NCBI GenBank assembly: GCA_021741145.1
Contig: JAIOYK010000006.1
Location: 62,001-126,000 of the forward strand
DNA length: 64,000 nucleotides
Origin: Rhodospirillum sp.
Lineage (GTDB): Bacteria; Pseudomonadota; Alphaproteobacteria; Rhodospirillales; Rhodospirillaceae
Direction of reading: 5' to 3'
The position numbers and the translations under genes are program-made. Positions 1-11,827 of the stretch are shown piece by piece (the stretch's first letter is position 1; the number at the start of each line of letters is the position of its first letter). The notes beneath the pieces were generated by a model. That model was not told where the DNA came from. It did not search any database and saw only the letters and a list, made by a program, of their open reading frames with translations.

Positions 1-1
1 C

Positions 2-706
2 ATGCTGATCGTCAAGAACGCCTTTGGCGTCGACAGCGCCATCGCCGGAGGCATGGGCGCGGCCATCGCCCAGGGACTGCGCCGTGGCCTGTTCTCCAAC
101 GAGGCCGGTTTGGGCTCCGCCCCTAACGTGGCCGCGGTCGCCTATGTGCGCCACCCCATCAGCCAGGGCATCGTGCAGTCCCTATCGGTCTTCATCGACA
201 CCATCATCATCTGTTCCTGCACGGCCTTCATCATCCTCCTCGGCAACGTCTACGTGCCCGGCGCGGCGGATGTAAACGGCGTGGCCCTGACCCAGCAATC
301 CCTGGCCTCCCATGTGGGGGACTGGTCCAAGTACTACCTGACGGTTGCGATCCTGCTCTTCTCCTTCAGTTCGATCATCTACAACTACTACCTAGGAGAG
401 AACGCCCTTTCGGTCATGACCAAAAGCCCCTTGGCCCGCCATGGCCTGCGCGCCCTGGTGATCGCCTTGGTGCTGGTCGGCGCGGCGGCCCCGGGGGCGA
501 CATCGGTTTTCTTCTTCTCCGACCCGATGATGGGCATTCTCGCGGTGGTCAACCTGGTGGCGCTGACCATGCTTTTCCCCATCGGCATGCGTCTGTTGAC
601 CGATTACCGGAAGCAACTTAAGGCCGGGATCTTGCATCCCCTCCTCAACCCCGATGACTACGCCGACCTAGATATCGACCGCACCGCCTGGAATGGCGAG
701 CAATAG
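2..706 (+). CDS. Sodium:alanine symporter family (AGCS) protein, C-terminal part (gene truncated by window start)
   Basis: Translation has the AGCS-like segment '[53 protein letters not shown]' and several hydrophobic helices; 5' end lies outside the window. Confidence 0.9.
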   Translation: MLIVKNAFGVDSAIAGGMGAAIAQGLRRGLFSNEAGLGSAPNVAAVAYVRHPISQGIVQSLSVFIDTIIICSCTAFIILLGNVYVPGAADVNGVALTQQSLASHVGDWSKYYLTVAILLFSFSSIIYNYYLGENALSVMTKSPLARHGLRALVIALVLVGAAAPGATSVFFFSDPMMGILAVVNLVALTMLFPIGMRLLTDYRKQLKAGILHPLLNPDDYADLDIDRTAWNGEQ

Positions 707-813
707 CGGTCCCCGGAAGTAGCCCAACGACCAATCGCGCCCCCGGTTCTGTTGACCACCGGGAGCGCGACTCTTACAGTCGCGTTTTCCTTCCTTCCCT
801 GGACAGCGCGACC

Positions 814-1968
814 ATGAACAAGCCCAATGCCCGCCCGGCCAATCCCAACTTTTCCTCCGGTCCCTGCGCCAAGCGCCCGGGCTGGTCGCCCGAGGTGTTG
901 AGGGACGCCCTCCTGGGTCGCTCCCACCGGGCGCCCGAGGGCAAGGCCCGCCTGGGCGCGGTCATCGACATGTCCAAATCCGTCCTTGGCATGCCCCGGG
1001 ACTACCGGCTGGGTATTGTCCCCGCCTCCGACACGGGCGCGGTGGAGATGGCGCTCTGGTCCCTGCTCGGCCCCCGGGGCGTGCAGATGCTGGCCTGGGA
1101 AAGCTTCGGCTCGACCTGGGTGGCCGATGTTCTCAAGCAACTCAAATTGCCCGACGTGACGGTGCTGGAGGCCGAATACGGCGACCTTCCCGACCTGTCG
1201 GTGGTGGATTTTTCCCGAGATGTGGTCTTCACCTGGAACGGCACGACCTCCGGCGTGAAGGTCCCTAACGGCGATTGGATTCCCGATGATCGCGAGGGCT
1301 TGACCCTCTGCGACGCCACCTCGGCGGCCTTCGCCATGGACCTGCCCTGGGACAAGCTCGACGTGGTCACCTGGTCCTGGCAAAAGGTCCTGGGTGGCGA
1401 GGCCCAACACGGCATGATCGCCCTCTCCCCCCGGGCCGTGGCGCGGCTGGAAAGCCATGTCCCCGCCTGGCCCATGCCCAAGCTGTTCCGCATGACCGCT
1501 GGCGGCAAGCTCATCGAGGGTATTTTCGAGGGCGAAACCATCAACACCCCCTCCATGCTCTGTGTCGAGGACGCGCTGGACGGGCTCGCCTGGGCCGAAC
1601 AGGTCGGGGGACTGCGGGGCCTGATCAGCCGCTCCGAGGGCAACCTGAAGGCCGTGGCCACCTGGGTCGACGCCCATGACGGCGTCGAATTCCTCGCCCG
1701 GGATCCGACCACCCGGTCCAACACGGCCATCTGCCTGCGGCTGATCGCCCCCTGGATCACCGCCCAAGCCGACGGCGGCGCCAAGGTGGCCAAGCGGGTC
1801 GCGGCCCTCGTGGCCGAGGAAAACGCGGGATTGGACATCGCCAGCTACCGGGATGCCCCCGCGGGCCTGCGGATCTGGGGCGGCGCCACCGTGGAGCGGA
1901 GCGATATCGAAGCCCTGTTGCCGTGGATCGACTGGGCCGTGGATCAGGTCCGCGCCGAGCTGGGCTAA
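814..1968 (+). CDS. serC: Phosphoserine aminotransferase
   Basis: 384 aa, '[15 protein letters not shown]', PLP-lysine context '[19 protein letters not shown]'; alphaproteobacterial SerC type. Confidence 0.93.
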   Translation: MNKPNARPANPNFSSGPCAKRPGWSPEVLRDALLGRSHRAPEGKARLGAVIDMSKSVLGMPRDYRLGIVPASDTGAVEMALWSLLGPRGVQMLAWESFGSTWVADVLKQLKLPDVTVLEAEYGDLPDLSVVDFSRDVVFTWNGTTSGVKVPNGDWIPDDREGLTLCDATSAAFAMDLPWDKLDVVTWSWQKVLGGEAQHGMIALSPRAVARLESHVPAWPMPKLFRMTAGGKLIEGIFEGETINTPSMLCVEDALDGLAWAEQVGGLRGLISRSEGNLKAVATWVDAHDGVEFLARDPTTRSNTAICLRLIAPWITAQADGGAKVAKRVAALVAEENAGLDIASYRDAPAGLRIWGGATVERSDIEALLPWIDWAVDQVRAELG

Positions 1969-1975
1969 GTCCCCC

Positions 1976-2761
1976 ATGGCCCCCGAAGCCACCTTGGGCT
2001 GGCGGGTGGAGGAGCTGTTCCTCAACGCCTTCCCCGCCCCCGTCCAGGTTTTCGTCGGCGCCATGGTCGCCCGCCTGGGCGGCGGAGTCTCCCGCCGGGC
2101 CTGTTCCACCAGCCCCCTGCACGGCCAAATCCACGACCTTCAAGGGACCGTGGAGACCTGCGAGCGGCTTTACCTCGCCCGGGGACTCTTCCCCCGGTTC
2201 CGGATCCCCGACCTGCTCGATCCCCCCCTCGATCGCTTGCTGGCGTCCCGGGGTTACGCCGTGGAATGCGACGTGCGCACCCTCCTGGCGCCCGCGTTGG
2301 CCCCCAAGTTGACTCCGGAGGAGACATCCAACCCCGCCATCACGCTCCTCCCCCACCCCGACGCCGCTTGGCTCACCGCCCTGGACCGGCTGAAAGGCCT
2401 TTCCCCGACCCAGTCGGCGGACTACCGGGCCAGCCTCGCCGCCATCGGTCTGCCCAGCCTGTTCGCCGCCCTCTGGGAGGACGGTGCCATCACCGCCCTT
2501 TGTTTCGGCGGAATCCAGCATGGCCTGCTGGCGGTGGAGGGGGTGGTCACCGACCCTGCCCGACGCGATGGAGGACGGGGGCGTCGACTGGTGGGGGCCC
2601 TGATGACGCGCGCCCAAACCCTGGGCGCGGAGGCCGCCACCCTTCAGGTCGAGGCGGAAAACGCCCCGGCCCTTGCCCTGTACACCCGCCTGGGCTTTTC
2701 CCAGGACCTGCACCGCTACCACTACCGGCGAAAAGACATCGGGGCCCCTAAGACTTCCTAA
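1976..2761 (+). CDS. GNAT family N-acetyltransferase
   Basis: ATG at 1976 just after the serC stop; C-terminal GNAT pattern 'VEGVVTDPARRDGGRGRRLVGALMTRAQTLGAEAATLQVEAENAPALALYTRLGFSQDLHRYHYR'. Confidence 0.85.
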   Translation: MAPEATLGWRVEELFLNAFPAPVQVFVGAMVARLGGGVSRRACSTSPLHGQIHDLQGTVETCERLYLARGLFPRFRIPDLLDPPLDRLLASRGYAVECDVRTLLAPALAPKLTPEETSNPAITLLPHPDAAWLTALDRLKGLSPTQSADYRASLAAIGLPSLFAALWEDGAITALCFGGIQHGLLAVEGVVTDPARRDGGRGRRLVGALMTRAQTLGAEAATLQVEAENAPALALYTRLGFSQDLHRYHYRRKDIGAPKTS

Positions 2762-2836
2762 TCCCCATTTCCGTTTGCCACCCGGCGTGGTTCCGCGCTA
2801 AGGAAGGGACCCAATCACTCCCCAAACGCCAGTGCC

Positions 2837-3991
2837 ATGACCACGATCCAGAAGACCGACAGCCGGGCCTTGCTGCCCAATGGCCTGCGAGACATCCTCC
2901 CGCCCAACGCCGCCTTCGAGGCCGCGACGGTGGAAAGCCTGTTGGCGACCTTCTCCGGCCATGGCTATGACCGGGTCAAGCCGCCGCTGATCGAGTTCGA
3001 GGAGGGGCTGCTGACCGGCTCGGGTAAGGCCACCGCGGCTCAAACCTTCCGGGTAATGGACCCCATCACCCAACGCATGATGGGTTTGCGCGCCGATATC
3101 ACCATCCAGATCGCCCGCATCGCCGCGACCCGGCTGGCGGATGCCCCCCGTCCGCTGCGGCTGGCCTATTCCGGGCAGGTGGCCCGGGTAAAGGGCACCC
3201 AGCTTCGCCCCGAGCGCCAGTTCACCCAGGCTGGGGTCGAATTGATCGGCGCCGGTGGCGTGGACGCCGACGCGGAAGTCATCTTGCTGGCCCTGGAAGC
3301 CCTCGGTGGTCTGGGCATCGGCAAGCTGACCGTGGACCTGAACAGTCCCCGGCTGGTCCCCACCCTCTGCGCCGCCCTGGGCCTCGACGCCGCCCCCACC
3401 GAGGAGCTCCGCAAACTGCTGGAGCAGAAGGACATCGCCGCGGTCGCCGCCCTGGCCGGAGACAAGGCCGCCCCCCTGCTCGCCCTGGCCGAGGTCGTGG
3501 GCCCCGCGGAGACGGTGCTCGCCCGCCTCGACGCCCTGGACCTGCCCGGAGAGGCCGCGGCCCACCGGGAGTCCCTGGCCGCCCTCACCCGACAGATCAT
3601 GGACAAGGCGCCCGAGGCCGACGTAACCCTCGACCCCCTGGAACACAAGGGGTTCGAATACCATACGGGGAACAGCTTCGCCCTCTTCGCCCGGGGTGCC
3701 CGAGGAGAGCTGGGCCGGGGCGGGGAATATGTCTCCGACCTGGGAGAAAGCTCCGAACGGTGCCGGGGCGTGACCCTCTACCTGGATTCGGTGCTGGATG
3801 TGACCCCCCGGCCCGGCCCGGTTCGTCGCCTGCTGGTGCCATCGGACCTGAACCGGGACACCCGGCGCGCCCTGGTGGCCGATGGCTGGGTGACCCTGCC
3901 CGCCCTGGGAACCGAAGCCAATGCAACGGAAGCAAAAAGGTTGGGCTGCGACCATCTGCTCGACCAGACCGGAACGCCAAGGCCGGTCTGA
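2837..3991 (+). CDS. hisZ: ATP phosphoribosyltransferase regulatory subunit
   Basis: HisRS-like 'ALLPNGLRDILPPNAAFEAATVESLLATFSGHGYDRVKPPLIEFEEGL', no anticodon-binding domain; upstream of purA. Confidence 0.9.
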   Translation: MTTIQKTDSRALLPNGLRDILPPNAAFEAATVESLLATFSGHGYDRVKPPLIEFEEGLLTGSGKATAAQTFRVMDPITQRMMGLRADITIQIARIAATRLADAPRPLRLAYSGQVARVKGTQLRPERQFTQAGVELIGAGGVDADAEVILLALEALGGLGIGKLTVDLNSPRLVPTLCAALGLDAAPTEELRKLLEQKDIAAVAALAGDKAAPLLALAEVVGPAETVLARLDALDLPGEAAAHRESLAALTRQIMDKAPEADVTLDPLEHKGFEYHTGNSFALFARGARGELGRGGEYVSDLGESSERCRGVTLYLDSVLDVTPRPGPVRRLLVPSDLNRDTRRALVADGWVTLPALGTEANATEAKRLGCDHLLDQTGTPRPV

Positions 3992-4149
3992 CCCCGAGAG
4001 CACGTCACGGCCAAACGGGGACACGCGAAATTCGCTCGGCATCCGATGCTGATGCCTGCGTTTGGGTCGATGCACGAGCGGGGGTGGAGGCGTAAGCCCC
4101 GATCCATGAATGACCAGACTATTTCTCGAGAAGACGGGATTATGAAGCG

Positions 4150-5439
4150 ATGACGAATGTGGCCGTGGTGGGCTCCCAATGGGGAGACGAAGGCAAGGGC
4201 AAGGTGGTGGACTGGCTGTCCGAACGCGCCGATGTGGTGGTGCGCTTCCAGGGCGGCCATAACGCCGGTCATACCCTGGTCATCAATGGCGTGACCTATA
4301 AACTCAGCCTGCTGCCCTCGGGCGCGGTGCGGGGCAAGCTGTCCATCATCGGCAACGGCGTGGTCATCGACCCCTGGGCTCTGTTCGACGAAATCGGCCG
4401 GATCCAGGACCAGGGTGTGACCATCACCCCCGAGGTTCTGCGCATCGCCGAGAACGCGGCGCTGATCCTGCCCCTGCACGGCAACCTGGACCGCGCCCGC
4501 GAAGCCGCGGCCGGAACCTCAAAGATCGGCACCACCGGGCGTGGCATCGGCCCGGCCTACGAGGACAAGGTGGCCCGCCGGGCCATCCGCGTCTGCGACC
4601 TGACCGACGAGGACGTTCTGCGTTTCAAGGTCGACCGCATGCTGACCCACCACAATGCGCTGCTGCGTGGCCTGGGCGAGCCCGAACTGGTGGCCGACAA
4701 CCTGATCGCTGCGCTACTGGAGATGGCGCCCCGCCTGCTGCCCTTCGCCTCCCCCGTCTGGAAGATCCTCGACGAGGCCCGTAAGGCGGGCAAGAAGATC
4801 CTGTTCGAAGGTGCCCAGGGCGCCCTCTTGGACGTGGACCACGGCACCTATCCCTTCGTCACCAGTTCCAACACCGTTTCCGCGGCCGCGGCCTCGGGGT
4901 CGGGCGTGGGACCGGGCAGCGTTGGCTACGTACTGGGCATCACCAAGGCCTATACCACCCGCGTCGGTTCCGGCCCCTTCCCCACCGAGCTCTTCGACGA
5001 GGTGGGCAAGACCCTGGGCGAGCGGGGCCGGGAGTTCGGCACGGTCACCGGTCGGCCCCGCCGATGCGGCTGGTTCGACGCCGTTCTGGTGCGTCAAACC
5101 CTGAAGGTCGGCGGCATTAAAGGCATCGCGCTGACCAAGCTGGACGTGCTTGATGGCATGGAAGAACTGAAGGTCTGCGTGGGCTACAAGCTGAATGGCG
5201 CGGTCCTCGACTATCTCCCCGCCTCGATGAAGGCCCAGGACTCCGTGGAGCCCATCTACGAGACCCTGGAAGGCTGGAAGGAGAGCACCTACGGCGCGCG
5301 GTCCTGGGCCGATTTGCCCGCCACCGCGGTGAAATACATCCGCCGTCTGGAGGAACTGATCGAGACCCCCGTGGCCCTGCTCTCCACCAGCCCGGAGCGC
5401 GAGGACACCATATTGGTTCAAGATCCCTTCCAGGGATAG
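4150..5439 (+). CDS. purA: Adenylosuccinate synthetase
   Basis: '[21 protein letters not shown]' P-loop, '[23 protein letters not shown]', C-term '[18 protein letters not shown]'. Confidence 0.98.
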   Translation: MTNVAVVGSQWGDEGKGKVVDWLSERADVVVRFQGGHNAGHTLVINGVTYKLSLLPSGAVRGKLSIIGNGVVIDPWALFDEIGRIQDQGVTITPEVLRIAENAALILPLHGNLDRAREAAAGTSKIGTTGRGIGPAYEDKVARRAIRVCDLTDEDVLRFKVDRMLTHHNALLRGLGEPELVADNLIAALLEMAPRLLPFASPVWKILDEARKAGKKILFEGAQGALLDVDHGTYPFVTSSNTVSAAAASGSGVGPGSVGYVLGITKAYTTRVGSGPFPTELFDEVGKTLGERGREFGTVTGRPRRCGWFDAVLVRQTLKVGGIKGIALTKLDVLDGMEELKVCVGYKLNGAVLDYLPASMKAQDSVEPIYETLEGWKESTYGARSWADLPATAVKYIRRLEELIETPVALLSTSPEREDTILVQDPFQG

Positions 5440-5552
5440 ATTGGTTCAAGATCCCTTCCAGGGAGAGATTGGTTCAAGATCCCTTCCAGGGAGAGATTGG
5501 TTCAAGATCCCTTCCAAGGGAGAGATTGGTTCAAGATCCCTTCCAGGGAGAG
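5412..5552. repeat. 28-bp tandem repeat, five near-identical copies (one is 29 bp), first copy overlapping the purA 3' end and stop codon
   Basis: Unit attggttcaagatcccttccagggagag at 5412, 5440, 5468, 5496 (29 bp, extra a) and 5525; a degenerate sixth copy starts at 5553. Confidence 0.95.
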
Positions 5553-5683
5553 ATTGGTCCGGGGTCCCGTCCAGGAATGGGCGGGCCTTCGTCACGCAAC
5601 ATTCACCTCAGCGTCAAAAGGGCAATAGGGAAAGCCGGGTAAGGTGAGCACCCATGCGTTCCCCGTCCTCGTGGAGGTCCCCT

Positions 5684-6925
<1,242 letters not shown>

Positions 6926-7016
6926 GGCCCAGAGGGACCCGCGATCGGTAGCGTGACTGCGAAGGGCTGGGAAGGCCCTCTCCTCATCCAGGATCCATTC
7001 CGAGGATCAAACATTG

Positions 7017-7050
7017 AAAAAGGCTCCCGCGTTCGGCGGGAGCCTTTTTT
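7017..7050. terminator. Rho-independent terminator between convergent GDPD and MCP genes (possibly bidirectional)
   Basis: aaaaaggctcccgc gttcg gcgggagcctttttt: near-perfect GC stem flanked by an A-run and a T-run. Confidence 0.93.
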
Positions 7051-7138
7051 CTCTTATCTCGACAGTGCCGGAATCCCGATCGGTCGCCCTGTCCAACCGC
7101 GAAAGCAGGTCCCCTTCCGCCGACAATGCGCCAGCGTC

Positions 7139-8818
7139 TTAAGCGGATCGCACATTCGTGAGGAAAGCCTCGACCTTACTCCGCAAGTCGTCGGTTTCCC
7201 GAGACATTTCACCGACGGCGGACAAAACATCCTTCGCCGCCTCTCCGGTGGACGATACCGCCTGTGTCACGTCCCCGATATTCGAGGACACATCCTGGGT
7301 TCCCACCGCCGCCTGCTGAACATTGCGGGCGATTTCCTGGGTCGCCGCCCCCTGCTCCTCCATGGCGCTGGCGATACTCGTGGAAATTTCGTTGATTTGG
7401 CCAATAACATGACTGATGCCGCCGATGGCCTCCACCGCATCCTTCGTCGCCTGCTGGATCCCGGAAATTTGACTGGTGATCTGGTCGGTTGCCTTGGCCG
7501 TTTCGTTGGCGAGGCTCTTCACTTCGGAAGCCACCACGGCGAAGCCCTTCCCGGCATCCCCCGCCCGCGCCGCCTCGATCGTCGCGTTCAAGGCAAGAAG
7601 GTTGGTCTGACTGGCGATATCATTGATGATATTCACCACATCTCCGATCTTCTGCGCGGCCTCGGCCAGCCCCCGCACCTGCTGGTTGGTCCGTTCCGTC
7701 TCGCTAACCGCCGTTTCGGCTATTTGCGTTGACTTGCTCACCTGCCGGGTGATCTCGGTGATCGAAGCACTCAGTTCCTCGGCCGCGGTCGCGACGGTTT
7801 GCACATTGGCCGAGGCCTGATCGGAGGCGGAGGCGACAGCCAGGGATTGACGGCTGGTCTGTTCCGCCGTGGCGGTCATCGAGGTCGCCGTCCCCTGGAG
7901 GGATGACCCGGCCATCGCCAGGGATTTCAGGATGACGGACACATCCACGTCGAACCCCCCGGTCAAGGCTTCAAGCGCGGCGGCCCGCTTGCGTTGGGTC
8001 TCGATCTCGGCGTCTTCCTTGATCTTGGCTTCGATGGCCCTGATCATGTTTTCCTTGAAGACCTCGACGGCCTTGGACATGGCACCGATTTCATCGCCCC
8101 GGTCCGTCCCTGGGATTTCCGTTTCCGTATCCCCCGCGGCCAATTGTCCCATGGCCCCCGTCATGGCCTGAATCGAACCGGACACCGTGCGGATAATATA
8201 CCATGCGGCTCCAGCGCCGAGCAGGACGGAGACCACGAGCAGGGCAATGATCAGGCCGCGCGCGAGGAAATAGATCCGATCTCCCGCCTCACTCGCCAAA
8301 GCCGCGCTCCGATCATTCAAGTCGATCAAATCGGTCAAGGTCTTGCTCGCGGCGACGAAGACGGTCTTAGAATTCTCGCGGAACATGCGTGCCGCCTCTT
8401 CGTTCTGGTTTCCCCGGGACAGGGCAATCAGCTTCTTGTTAAGATTGAGGTAATCAGCCCACTGCTCCTGAAATTCCACGAACATCGCCCTCTCCTTTTC
8501 CGAGGAGATGAGCTTATCGTAAGCTTTTATCTCATTCTCAAGAAGGGTTCCCTGCTCTTTCAACGCCACCTCGGCTTGTTCCATGATCGCGGCATTCGTG
8601 GACATCACATGACGCCCTTCCTCGATACGGAAGTCACTCGTGGTGGTGTTGAGAGCACCCACAGCCCGCACGCTGGGAAGCCAATTCTGAGCGATTTCCG
8701 TGGAGGCGTCATTGACCACCGAAATCCGGTTCACGGCGAAAAGCCCCAGACCAACAGTCAAGACAATGAGTAGGGAAAACGCCACTATTAGCTTTACTCG
8801 AATGGTCACATTACGCAT
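7139..8818 (-). CDS. Methyl-accepting chemotaxis protein
   Basis: Two TM helices, HAMP, signalling hairpin 'INDIASQTNLLALNATIEAARAGDAGKGFAVVASEVKSLANETAKATDQI'. Confidence 0.96.
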   Translation of the reverse strand: MRNVTIRVKLIVAFSLLIVLTVGLGLFAVNRISVVNDASTEIAQNWLPSVRAVGALNTTTSDFRIEEGRHVMSTNAAIMEQAEVALKEQGTLLENEIKAYDKLISSEKERAMFVEFQEQWADYLNLNKKLIALSRGNQNEEAARMFRENSKTVFVAASKTLTDLIDLNDRSAALASEAGDRIYFLARGLIIALLVVSVLLGAGAAWYIIRTVSGSIQAMTGAMGQLAAGDTETEIPGTDRGDEIGAMSKAVEVFKENMIRAIEAKIKEDAEIETQRKRAAALEALTGGFDVDVSVILKSLAMAGSSLQGTATSMTATAEQTSRQSLAVASASDQASANVQTVATAAEELSASITEITRQVSKSTQIAETAVSETERTNQQVRGLAEAAQKIGDVVNIINDIASQTNLLALNATIEAARAGDAGKGFAVVASEVKSLANETAKATDQITSQISGIQQATKDAVEAIGGISHVIGQINEISTSIASAMEEQGAATQEIARNVQQAAVGTQDVSSNIGDVTQAVSSTGEAAKDVLSAVGEMSRETDDLRSKVEAFLTNVRSA

Positions 8819-9119
8819 TCCCGATTCTCCGGTTCGCGATTCATTTCCACATACGATGACACCACGTCATGTCTCATGGAAATGCGTTCGCAAGAAAATT
8901 TCGACACGGCCTCTGGTCCTCTTCTATTTGTCGGCAAGACACTGTTGGCCTGTCCGTGATGTTCTTCTCGAACAAGAGAACCTTACCCTTGGCGCCAAAT
9001 GACGCATAATACCCCAATACCTCAAACTCACGTCAAACCAACCCCGTGGGGTAGGCGGTCCGATAACGATAAGTCTACACCCCTGAGACACAAACCATCT
9101 GGCAAATACGATCTACAAC

Positions 9120-9480
9120 AGAACCATTAAGATGTATCCTTATGAAGCAATGGAGTCAAACGATTCGTTAAGTCAATCTTCATTTCATAATTTTTTACTG
9201 GAAATAACATTTTATTATTAAAGCGAAAATTAAGAATAAATTCCACAATACTTCTAGAAATATAGATAAAACTTCTTATATTAAATAATATTTTCAAGAT
9301 AACTTTCATTCAGAAGAATATATAGATGATTAATACATTAAATGTGAAATATATTTTTGTTATAATTTCAGAATTTTCGGTAAATTTACTGTTCATTATC
9401 GATTTATGGAACGAACAACCCCGTTGTTATAAATATTTATACTAAATCTATATTTCACAAATAGGCTCATTCCTTCACGG
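9120..9480. other. AT-rich intergenic island in a high-GC background
   Basis: Long A/T-dominated stretch (e.g. 'ttaaatgtgaaatatatttttgttataatttcagaattttcgg'); contrasts strongly with flanking coding DNA. Confidence 0.85.
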
Positions 9481-9775
9481 CTTCCCAAAAGGAACCCGAC
9501 GGGAGACAGATATTCGGGCGGAGAGGTCGGCGGGGATCATCCCATGAACGGTCCGTCTCCCCCTCCCCGGCCGGACATGGCCCCGCGTGCGAAATCCTTC
9601 GGAAGCAAGACAATAACCGCTAGGCGACTCGCGCAGACACCGCATACCATGGTATCGGTTGGGAAACCCTATGAGGAACTGGCGAGGCGCCGGGAAGGCA
9701 GCACAAAACCTTGCCCCCCTTCACAATCCGCCCTTCAACGGGTGGCGCGGTTCAACCCCGGACTTTGGAGTAGGC

Positions 9776-11824
9776 ATGGCCCAGGAAGACGGCTCAGACA
9801 AGGGATCGGACAAGGGATCGGGATCGGCCAAATTCGACCCGGTGATCCTACGGGACCGCTACCAGATCGATCCGGCCCAGCATATCCCCGACCTGGACAT
9901 GCCCAACGCGCGCGCCTTCGTCGCCACCGACAAGCGCAACAACCAGCGGAACCTCTACGCTTTGGTCTGCGAAGGGCATTTGCCACCGCGCATCAACCTG
10001 ATGCGTAAGCTGCGCGGCGTGACCTCCCCTGGCCTGATTCCCCTGATCGAATGGGGCACGGTGGACTGGCCACCGATCGAGGGCCGCTGCGTCTCTGTCG
10101 TCTACGAACGCCCCATGGGCGGTCGGGTCATGAAGTCCATGGACGCGGTCTTCCAGCCCGTACCGGATCAACAGTTCATCAAGACCATCGTCAAACCCCT
10201 GATCGCCGCGCTGACGGAAATCCAGTCCCATTCCACGGTGCACCGGGCCATCCGCCCCACCAACCTGTATTGGATCGACAAGGAACAGACCAGGATCGCC
10301 CTTGGGGATTGCACAACCTCGCCCCCCGGCTATCACCAACCCATGATCTGCGAAACCGTCGAAAGCGGCATGGCGGCGCCCGAGGGACGGGGCGCGGGTT
10401 ACTACCCGGAAGACATGTACGCCCTGGGCGCGACCCTGGTGGCCATCTCCATGGGACGGTGCGCCCTGGTCCACGAGAGCGACGACACCATCCTGACCCA
10501 CAAAATCAATAATGGATCCTACGCCACGGTGGTGGGGGAGGAACGGGTGCCGCTGGGCATCATCGAGTTGGTGCGTGGCATGTTGGTGGACGACCCGGAC
10601 CAGCGTTGGACCCTCGAAGCCATCGACATGTGGATGAACGGGCGGCGCATGAACCCCATGCAAACCAAGCAGGACAAGCGCTCCCAACGGCCCTTCATGT
10701 TCCGCAACACGGAGTATTTCACCCGCCGCGCCCTGGCCCATGCCCTGACCCGGGATTGGGAGGCTGGCGCCACGCCCCTGATGGAAGGCAAGGTGGAAAT
10801 CTGGCTGCGCCGGGGCCTTGAACTGCATGAGTTGGCCGATTCCGTGGCGAACGTGATCCGGGCCTCCGGTGCCCGGGCCAAGGACGTGGGCATGGCCCGG
10901 GACATGGCCATGGCTTCGGCCCTGACCCTGATGGATCCCGCCGCGCCCATCCGCTATGGCCGTCTGCGTATCCATATGGAGGCCTTTGGTACGGCCCTGG
11001 CGATTTCCCTGACCAAGAAGCAGGATATCCGCCCCTACGTGGATTTGGTGCAGAAGGATTTTTCCAAGACCTGGATCGCCGCGCAAGAAAGTTTTTCAAC
11101 CGACCATGGGCGCTACGGAGCGGAATTTCGGGAAATGCAAACCTACCTGACCCAGGCGACCAAGGGCGGTGGGGTGGAGCGCTGCCTGTATGAAATGACC
11201 GAATACGTCGCCTGCCGCAGTTCCCTGTTGAAAGACCAATGTGTCCTTGAAATCGCCGACCTGTTGCCAGCCCTGGAACGGGTGTCGGGCAAGGTGGATC
11301 CAAAGACCCCGCCGACGGATCGCCATGTGGTGGCCTTCATCGCCGCGCGCTACGCAAAGGACACCATGCCCCAGATCCATGCCATGAACGACACGGATCC
11401 GCGCAAGGCCACGCTGGGCATGCTCGCGGTCCTCGCCCTGGTCCAATGGAAGATGGGGCCGCCGAGCCTGCCCGGTCTGGCGAGTTGGCTGGGAGGCTTG
11501 ATGACTCCGGTCATCGAAAGCTACCATGGCCGGGACCGGAGGCGGCAGTTGGAAAAGGAAGTCCCCAAGCTGGTGCGCAAGGGCAACTTGCCCGAACTGT
11601 TCAAGCTTCTGGACAATGCCGAGGAACGCCAAGCCGACTTCGATGATTTCGCCGTGGCCCGCCTGCAATACGCCCAGGCCGCCCAGCAGGTGGCCGCCCT
11701 GGAAAGCGGGAACTTCCGGGTCAGTGAGAATTCCGAGAAGCTGGGCCAGCAGGTCGCGGCGTCCATTTCCGCCGCGGTCTCCATTCTTGCGGTCATTTTC
11801 GTCCTTCTCGCCCATTTGGTATAG
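9776..11824 (+). CDS. Protein-kinase-like (pseudokinase-like) protein with C-terminal TM helix
   Basis: C-lobe features 'HSTVHRAIRPTNLYW' (HRD-loop equivalent), 'ALGDCTTSP' (DFG equivalent), 'GMAAPEGRG' (APE), 'PEDMYALGATLVAI'; C-terminal TM 'AAVSILAVIFVLLAHLV'. ATG at 9776; ORF open from 9659. Confidence 0.75.
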   Translation: MAQEDGSDKGSDKGSGSAKFDPVILRDRYQIDPAQHIPDLDMPNARAFVATDKRNNQRNLYALVCEGHLPPRINLMRKLRGVTSPGLIPLIEWGTVDWPPIEGRCVSVVYERPMGGRVMKSMDAVFQPVPDQQFIKTIVKPLIAALTEIQSHSTVHRAIRPTNLYWIDKEQTRIALGDCTTSPPGYHQPMICETVESGMAAPEGRGAGYYPEDMYALGATLVAISMGRCALVHESDDTILTHKINNGSYATVVGEERVPLGIIELVRGMLVDDPDQRWTLEAIDMWMNGRRMNPMQTKQDKRSQRPFMFRNTEYFTRRALAHALTRDWEAGATPLMEGKVEIWLRRGLELHELADSVANVIRASGARAKDVGMARDMAMASALTLMDPAAPIRYGRLRIHMEAFGTALAISLTKKQDIRPYVDLVQKDFSKTWIAAQESFSTDHGRYGAEFREMQTYLTQATKGGGVERCLYEMTEYVACRSSLLKDQCVLEIADLLPALERVSGKVDPKTPPTDRHVVAFIAARYAKDTMPQIHAMNDTDPRKATLGMLAVLALVQWKMGPPSLPGLASWLGGLMTPVIESYHGRDRRRQLEKEVPKLVRKGNLPELFKLLDNAEERQADFDDFAVARLQYAQAAQQVAALESGNFRVSENSEKLGQQVAASISAAVSILAVIFVLLAHLV

Positions 11825-11827
11825 GCC

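Noticed and set aside
658-2109. 483-aa minus-strand ORF
   Set aside because: Antisense to serC; low-complexity G/P/H/Q composition typical of shadow ORFs
5441-5647. 68-aa ORF over the purA repeat array
   Set aside because: Consists of repeat-derived peptide with a TTG start; treated as part of the repeat observation, not a gene
6953-7732. 259-aa plus ORF beginning 'MTAKGWEGPLLIQDPFRG', whose start resembles the purA repeat peptide
   Set aside because: Runs through a terminator and antisense to the MCP gene; the QDPF similarity is short and probably chance
9127-9309. 60-aa minus ORF in the AT-rich island
   Set aside because: AT-rich composition, no RBS, no recognisable features; listed only as part of the AT-rich region
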